Part shown: in pieces, positions 59,444-64,000 of the stretch
How the letters are laid out: every line of letters starts with the position of its first letter
Numbering within the stretch: position 1 is the first letter of the stretch
DNA from: Mycobacterium sp. 141
GTDB taxonomy: Bacteria > Actinomycetota > Actinomycetes > Mycobacteriales > Mycobacteriaceae
NCBI RefSeq assembly: GCF_000382405.1
Contig: NZ_KB908268.1
Coordinates: 48,086 to 112,085, forward strand
Direction: 5' to 3'
DNA: 64,000 nt
Position numbers and translations under genes: made by a program
The notes under the pieces: generated by a model
Seen by the model: only the letters and a program-made list of their open reading frames with translations
Told to the model about the DNA's origin: nothing
Database searches by the model: none

Positions 59444-60931
59444 ATGATGTCGCTCAATCCGAACACTTGGCGGCCGGGCGCGCTGCCCAATACCAGTTCA
59501 CTGTCGTTGCGCTGGCGCGTGATGGTGCTCGCGATGTCGATGGTGGCCATGGTGGTGGTGCTGATGGCCGTCGCGGTGTACGCCGTGGTGTCCCGCGCGC
59601 TCTACGACGACCTCGACAACCAGCTGCACAGCCGGGCCCGGCTGCTCATCGAGAGTGGGTCGTTGGCCGCCGACCCGGCCAAGGCCATCGAGGGCACGGC
59701 CTACTCCGACGTCAACGCGATGCTGGTGATCCCGGGCCGGGCCATCTACACAGCGAATCAGGAGGGGCAGATGTTGCCCCTGGGGCAGCCGGAGAAGGGT
59801 GTGATCTCCGGTGAGCTGCTGATGTCGCTGCGGACCGCCAACCATCAGCGGGTGCTCGCGGTGCACCTGGCCAACGGCAGCTCATTGCTGATCTCCAAGA
59901 GCTTGGCGCCGACCGGGCAGGTGCTGGGACGGCTCGGCACCATCCTGCTGATCGTCGGCGGAGTCGGGGTGGCGGTCGCTGCGATGGCAGGTGGTGCCGT
60001 CGCCAGGGCAGGTCTGCGGCCGGTCCGCCGACTCACCGAAGCCGCCGAACGCGTCGCCCGCACCGATGACCTGCGTCCCATTCCCGTTCTCGGCAGCGAC
60101 GAACTCGCTCGGCTCACCGAGGCGTTCAACATGATGCTGCGCGCGCTGGCCGAATCCCGGGACCGGCAGGCGCGGCTGGTGTCCGACGCCGGGCACGAGT
60201 TGCGTACCCCACTGACCTCGCTGCGTACCAACGTCGAACTGCTGATGGCGTCACAGGCACCCGGGGCGCCGCCGTTGCCCGAAGAGGAAATGGCCGGGCT
60301 GCGCGCCGACGTCATCGCACAGATCGAGGAACTGTCCACTCTGATCGGTGATCTGATGGACCTGACGCGCGACGACGCGGGCGGTGTGATCCACGAACCG
60401 GTCGACATGGTCGAGGTGGTGGATCGCAGTCTGGAGCGAGTCCGGCGGCGCCGCAACGATATCCAGTTCGATGTCGCGATGACGGGCTGGCAGGTCTACG
60501 GTGACGCGCCCGGCATGGGTCGTGCTGTGCTCAATCTGCTCGACAATGCCGCCAAGTGGAGCCCACCCGGTGGCCGGGTGGGGGTATCACTGCGCCAGAT
60601 CGATCCTGGGCACGCCGAGTTGGTGGTGTCCGACTACGGGCCCGGCATCCCGCCGCAGGAGCGCCGGCTGGTGTTCGAACGGTTCTACCGGTCGGCTGCG
60701 GCCAGGGCGATGCCCGGATCGGGCCTCGGGCTGGCGATAGTGCAGCAGGTGGTGCTCAAACACGGTGGCGCACTCCGCATTGACGAGACTGTGCCGGGCG
60801 GCAACCCGCCGGGCGCATCGATCCATCTGATCTTGCCGGGTATGCCGCTTCCCGCGGAGCTTCCCGACATCGCACCGACACGCGATCAAAGCGACGTCAC
60901 CGACGATCCGGTCAGCGCGGACGAAAAGTGA
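59444..60931 (+). CDS. mprB: Sensor histidine kinase MprB
   Basis: A 495-aa membrane kinase: TM1 near 24-46, extracytoplasmic sensor loop, TM2 near 165-190, HAMP, HisKA with SDAGHELRTPLTS (H251) and a HATPase domain (NLLDNAAKWSP, DYGPGIP, GSGLGLAIV). The start is ATG 59444 or 59447. It is cognate to MprA. The sensor loop is reported to bind DnaK in M. tuberculosis. Confidence 0.95.
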   Translation: MMSLNPNTWRPGALPNTSSLSLRWRVMVLAMSMVAMVVVLMAVAVYAVVSRALYDDLDNQLHSRARLLIESGSLAADPAKAIEGTAYSDVNAMLVIPGRAIYTANQEGQMLPLGQPEKGVISGELLMSLRTANHQRVLAVHLANGSSLLISKSLAPTGQVLGRLGTILLIVGGVGVAVAAMAGGAVARAGLRPVRRLTEAAERVARTDDLRPIPVLGSDELARLTEAFNMMLRALAESRDRQARLVSDAGHELRTPLTSLRTNVELLMASQAPGAPPLPEEEMAGLRADVIAQIEELSTLIGDLMDLTRDDAGGVIHEPVDMVEVVDRSLERVRRRRNDIQFDVAMTGWQVYGDAPGMGRAVLNLLDNAAKWSPPGGRVGVSLRQIDPGHAELVVSDYGPGIPPQERRLVFERFYRSAAARAMPGSGLGLAIVQQVVLKHGGALRIDETVPGGNPPGASIHLILPGMPLPAELPDIAPTRDQSDVTDDPVSADEK

Positions 60932-61093
60932 GACAGTTAACCGCAGCCGGGGACAAAACATGGGTGGAACCGACAATTCTCTAAGTGGATTCTCAGTCCG
61001 CCCAGGCAACCTGACGGACACCTCCCTCGTTTGTTGAGTAGCAGTAGCGCCAGAGCCGATAGACCCCATACAAGAGAAGAGCATCGCACCGCC

Positions 61094-62407
61094 ATGACAA
61101 ACCATCCCAGGTACTCATCACCGCAGCAGCCAGGCCATGGTCCCGGTGGCGGTGCTCCTGGCTACCAGGGGAACCCGGACCCGTATCAGTCGCAGGCCTA
61201 CGACTGGCGATATGCGCGTCAGCAGCAGCAACAGCCTTATCGCACACCGTACGATCCGTACCGCGTCGCGTCGGCAACCCCGCAGATGGTCGGCCCCGTC
61301 GCCAAGAAACGGGGCAAGGGCGGCCTGGCCGCAGGCGCGTTGGTGTTGGCCATGGTTTCGGCGGGCATCGGCGGCGGCGTCGCCACAGTCGTGACCCATC
61401 AGGACCGTCCCCACCTCGGAGCGGAATCCAGCAGCGTGGCGCCCAGCGTGCCCGCGGCTGCACTGCCTGCCGGTTCGGTCGAGCAAGTGGCGGCCAAGGT
61501 GGTGCCGAGTGTGGTGAAGCTCGAAACCGACATGGGGCGGGCCTCCGAGGAGGGATCGGGCATCATCCTGACCTCCGACGGTCTGATCATGACCAACAAC
61601 CACGTCGTGCAGGCGGCCAAGCAGTCGGCGGGTGCTCCCGGCGGTGCGCAGACGAAGGTGACGTTCGCCGACGGCACCACCAAACCGTTCACTGTCGTGG
61701 GCACCGACCCGAGTAGTGACATCGCCGTCGTGCGCGCGCAGGGCGCCTCCGGGTTGACCCCGATCGCCCTCGGTTCGTCGAGCAACCTGCGCGTCGGCCA
61801 GGACGTGGTGGCGGTCGGTTCGCCGCTCGGCCTGGAAGGCACCGTTACAACCGGCATCATCAGTGCGCTCAACCGTCCGGTCGCCGCCGGCGGCGATGCC
61901 CGCAATCAGAACACCGTTCTCGACGCCATCCAGACCGACGCCGCGATCAACCCGGGTAACTCGGGCGGTGCGCTGGTCAACATGAGTGGCGAACTCGTCG
62001 GGGTCAACTCCGCGATCGCGACCATGGGTGGCGATTCGGCGCAGGCGCAGAGCGGGTCGATCGGTCTGGGCTTCGCGATCCCGGTCGACCAGGCCAAGCG
62101 GATCGCCGACGAACTGATCCAGAACGGCACGGCGACACATGCCTCGCTCGGAGTCCAGGTGAGTAATGACGCCACCACCGATGGCGCCAAGATCGTCGAG
62201 GTCACCAAGGACGGCGCCGCCGCGGCGGCCGGGCTGCCCAGCGGGGTCGTGGTCACCAAACTCGACGACCGCGTGATCCCGAGCGCCGACGCGCTCGTTG
62301 CCGCGGTGCGGTCCAAGGCACCTGGTGAGAAGGTCACTTTGACCTATCTCGACCAGGCTGGCAAACCGCAGACGGTCACGGTCACGCTCGGTAAGGCCGA
62401 CCAGTGA
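61094..62407 (+). CDS. pepD: Membrane-anchored HtrA-like serine protease PepD
   Basis: A 437-aa DegP/HtrA-type protease: a Gln/Pro/Tyr-rich cytoplasmic N-terminus (about 1-72), one TM helix (about 76-98), a trypsin-like domain with triad H170 (TNNHVV), D209 (SSDIAVV) and S290 (PGNSGGA), and a C-terminal PDZ domain (SLGVQVSNDATTDGAKI onwards). It degrades damaged envelope proteins and is part of the MprAB/SigE stress circuit. The ATG 61094 was chosen over an in-frame upstream ORF start because it follows the spacer after AAGAGCATCG and gives the family N-terminus. Confidence 0.94.
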   Translation: MTNHPRYSSPQQPGHGPGGGAPGYQGNPDPYQSQAYDWRYARQQQQQPYRTPYDPYRVASATPQMVGPVAKKRGKGGLAAGALVLAMVSAGIGGGVATVVTHQDRPHLGAESSSVAPSVPAAALPAGSVEQVAAKVVPSVVKLETDMGRASEEGSGIILTSDGLIMTNNHVVQAAKQSAGAPGGAQTKVTFADGTTKPFTVVGTDPSSDIAVVRAQGASGLTPIALGSSSNLRVGQDVVAVGSPLGLEGTVTTGIISALNRPVAAGGDARNQNTVLDAIQTDAAINPGNSGGALVNMSGELVGVNSAIATMGGDSAQAQSGSIGLGFAIPVDQAKRIADELIQNGTATHASLGVQVSNDATTDGAKIVEVTKDGAAAAAGLPSGVVVTKLDDRVIPSADALVAAVRSKAPGEKVTLTYLDQAGKPQTVTVTLGKADQ

Positions 62408-62487
62408 GGATCCTGACACCAGCTCTGGAACAGCTGTCACTGCGAGTGGCTGCGCCGCTGTCTGCGCGCACATATACGGTTGCAGGC

Positions 62488-62982
62488 ATGGAACAACCAG
62501 GGGAGTTGGTGGGGCGGGCACTTGTAATCGTCGTGGACGATCGCACCGCTCACGGCGAGGCGGACCACAGCGGTCCGTTGGTTACCGAATTGCTCGGCGA
62601 AACCGGGTTCGTCGTCGATGGAGTGGTGGTGGTTTCGGCCGATGAGGTCGAGATTCGCAACGCGCTGAACACGGCTGTCATCGGCGGAGTGGATCTGGTG
62701 GTGTCCGTCGGCGGCACGGGTGTGACCCCCCGCGACGTCACGCCGGAAGCCACCCGCGACATCCTGGATCGCGAACTGCTCGGCATCGCCGAGGCACTGC
62801 GCGCCTCCGCTCTGTCGGCCGGCATCGTGGATGCGGGCGTATCGCGCGGACTGGCCGGTATTTCCGGCAGCACACTCGTGGTGAACCTGGCGGGCTCCCG
62901 TTCAGCCGTTCGCGACGGCATGGCGACGCTGGGGCCACTGGCAGTGCAGATCATTGGCCAGTTATCAAGCTTGGACATCTAA
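62488..62982 (+). CDS. moaB2: Molybdopterin-binding MoaB2-like protein
   Basis: A 164-aa MogA/MoaB-fold protein: MEQPGELVGRALVIVVDDRT start, VSVGGTGVTPRDVTPEA (about 76-92) and the late GLAGISGSTLVVNLAGSRSAV, the molybdopterin-binding motifs. It acts in molybdenum cofactor synthesis or adenylation-type steps. In M. tuberculosis it also follows pepD (Rv0984) and has been reported to interact with SigE. The ATG 62488 fits this start; a longer frame from 62404 overlaps the pepD stop. Confidence 0.92.
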   Translation: MEQPGELVGRALVIVVDDRTAHGEADHSGPLVTELLGETGFVVDGVVVVSADEVEIRNALNTAVIGGVDLVVSVGGTGVTPRDVTPEATRDILDRELLGIAEALRASALSAGIVDAGVSRGLAGISGSTLVVNLAGSRSAVRDGMATLGPLAVQIIGQLSSLDI

Positions 62983-63087
62983 TGAGTGCGATACGGCTGT
63001 CGATGGGCACCGCTTCGTGGAAGACGGCAAATGCGATTCCGATCGAGCGACGGGGTTGGCAACAAGGCGACACCCGTCCGCGACAGA

Positions 63088-63103
63088 TGTGATCTTCATC
63101 ACA
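63088..63103 (+). promoter_or_regulatory. Perfect CRP (Rv3676-type) consensus site
   Basis: TGTGA-TCTTCA-TCACA matches all ten conserved positions. It ends 13 nt before the ATG of the 52-aa ORF and just before its ribosome binding site, suggesting repression or a leaderless-type promoter. The porin gene lies 530 nt downstream. Confidence 0.7.
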
Positions 63104-63116
63104 AAAGGGAATGTCG

Positions 63117-63275
63117 ATGACTCATCCGCCCCAGCCGTCACGCCGTCTAGTTAACAAAATTTTCGGGGAAACACTCCCCGCGGTTGCGCCGAGCGAGCGT
63201 GACGAGCCCTCGCCGGAGGACGCCTCCGAGCATGACCGGTGGTTGCGGAACAATATTCCGCCGCATCACGGTTGA
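63117..63275 (+). CDS. Small charged protein of 52 aa, hypothetical
   Basis: ATG 63117, 6 nt after AAAGGGA, to TGA 63273-63275. The protein begins MTHPPQPSRRLVNKIFGETL and ends DRWLRNNIPPHHG, with an acidic centre (ERDEPSPEDASEHD). Its good ribosome binding site, high GC3 and perfect CRP site support a real gene. In M. smegmatis there is an unassigned locus between moaB2 and the porin gene mspC (recollection of gene order). No function is recognised. Confidence 0.6.
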   Translation: MTHPPQPSRRLVNKIFGETLPAVAPSERDEPSPEDASEHDRWLRNNIPPHHG

Positions 63276-63635
63276 GCTGTGTTGCCGCAGTGAACGCTGT
63301 AAATGCACAGTAGACAATGTGGTGTAGCTCAACATCGGTTAGCGAAAGCGGGCCACATCACAGCGTTGCCTGAGCGCGCAATTGGCAGGATCCGCACTCT
63401 CCTTAGCATCCCCTTACTTGAAGCTGGCAAACTTTGGACGGCTGACTGTAGACATCTGCGTTGTTTGTCCTTGCGTTGCCGGTTGGAGGCTGCGCCGTTA
63501 TGTTCCTCGTGTCAACGATGAGCGAAATGTAAGAGCGAGGTGTGACCGTTCTAATCTGGGTCACGTCACTGGTCTTGCCGGGAGCTCGGCCCGCAGCGGG
63601 TCGGGCACCCCTACAACGACATAGCTAGGGAGAAC
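63276..63635. other. 360-nt upstream region of the porin gene
   Basis: No gene seen. mspA-type genes are known for long upstream regions, and this one contains a dyad GTGACC-N11-GGTCAC (63542-63564), a CACATCACAG stretch (63353-63362) resembling half a CRP site, and the ribosome binding site AGGGAG (63627-63632). Confidence 0.5.
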
Positions 63636-64000
63636 ATGAAGGCATTCAGTCGAGTGCTGACCGCGTTGGTGGTTGCGATGGCAGGTGCCTTCGCAACGCT
63701 GTTCGTGAGCACCGGTACGGCGCATGCAGGTCTGGATAATGAGCTGAGTCTGGTCGATGGCCAGGATCGGACCTTGACGGTCCAGCAGTGGGACACGTTC
63801 CTCAATGGGGTGTTTCCCCTGGACCGCAACCGGCTGACCCGTGAGTGGTTCCATTCCGGTCGGGCCAAGTACCACGTTGAGGGCCCCGGTGCCGATGACT
63901 TCGCGGGCACGCTGGAACTGGGCTATCAGATCGGCTTCCCGTGGTCACTGGGTGTGGGCATCAACTTCAGCTACACCACCCCGAACATCCTGCTCGACGA
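63636..64000 (+). CDS. MspA-family outer-membrane porin, N-terminal part (cut by window edge)
   Basis: The first 121 codons of an octameric mycobacterial porin of the outer membrane. The signal peptide is about 31 residues (MKAFSRVLTALVVAMAGAFA to TGTAHA), cleaved before GLDNELSLVDGQ. The mature part matches MspA almost residue by residue up to NFSYTTPNILLD, where the window ends at D90, the first of the two constriction aspartates. Residue 49 is His in place of Ile as in MspA. By its place next to moaB2 this may be the MspC orthologue; the remaining half is needed to decide. Confidence 0.93.
   Translation, partial: MKAFSRVLTALVVAMAGAFATLFVSTGTAHAGLDNELSLVDGQDRTLTVQQWDTFLNGVFPLDRNRLTREWFHSGRAKYHVEGPGADDFAGTLELGYQIGFPWSLGVGINFSYTTPNILLD

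Overview
This window is chromosomal DNA from a fast-growing mycobacterium (Mycolicibacterium type). The evidence is its high GC content with frequent GTG and overlapping start codons, the mycolate FAS-II dehydratase genes hadABC, a mycolic-acid cyclopropane/methyltransferase, mprAB-pepD-moaB2, and an MspA-family porin at the right edge. Gene order over most of the window follows the Mycobacterium tuberculosis Rv0629c-Rv0675 backbone, then switches at about 49.74 kb to the Rv0971c-Rv0984 block.

Layout. 1-611: 5' part of zwf (G6PD). 0.8-9.1 kb: a small membrane protein and the tightly overlapped recC-recB-recD operon (minus strand). 9.2-10.1 kb: an AbiEi-like/DUF559 nuclease-fold gene bracketed by two copies of a 46-nt palindrome. 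10.2-12.9 kb: a crotonase, a DUF2235 protein and a glyoxalase II-like protein. 13.0-14.7 kb: the nitric-oxide module nsrR-hmp. 14.8-16.8 kb: tRNA-Thr, tRNA-Met, rpmG, hadABC and tRNA-Trp. 16.9-19.6 kb: secE-nusG-rplK-rplA. 19.7-26.5 kb, minus strand: a damaged ECF42-type sigma factor with its YCII/DGPF partner, one mycolate methyltransferase plus the wreck of a second, lipG, an ABC1/UbiB kinase-like gene and two DinB genes. 26.5-33.5 kb: a WYL regulator, a GH38 alpha-mannosidase, an Rv0649-like protein, a ROK glucokinase and a truncated DUF1772 gene. 33.6-44.1 kb: rplJL, mkl, rpoB and rpoC. 44.4-49.7 kb: nfo, a PAP2 membrane protein, a fadE8/AidB-like gene, a PaaX-like regulator and echA5. 49.7-58.3 kb, minus strand: an acyl-CoA degradation operon, AtuA-like - fadE13 - accD2 - accA2 - fadE12 - echA7. 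58.5-64 kb: rpmF, mprAB, pepD, moaB2, a 52-residue small protein and the start of an mspA-family porin.

How the genes work together. The core is information processing: transcription, translation and protein export, with double-strand-break processing by RecBCD. Around it sit envelope-lipid functions (hadABC, CMAS, lipG, mkl as the Mce-transport ATPase, the porin), an NO-detoxification switch, envelope-stress control (MprAB with the PepD protease), and a branched-chain or terpenoid-type acyl-CoA carboxylase operon.

The less expected content lies between and inside the genes. The strongest signals are (i) the paired 46-nt palindromes around an orphan nuclease-fold gene and (ii) a short repeat that always encodes a start codon plus SACAK. 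Two tandem copies of (ii) form 10-codon micro-ORFs that chain fadE12 to echA7 through TGATG stop/start overlaps. Several in-frame repeat expansions and insertions, and at least four decay or deletion scars, show that the accessory parts of this region are still being remodelled. All functional names rest on motifs and gene order read by eye; no database search was run.
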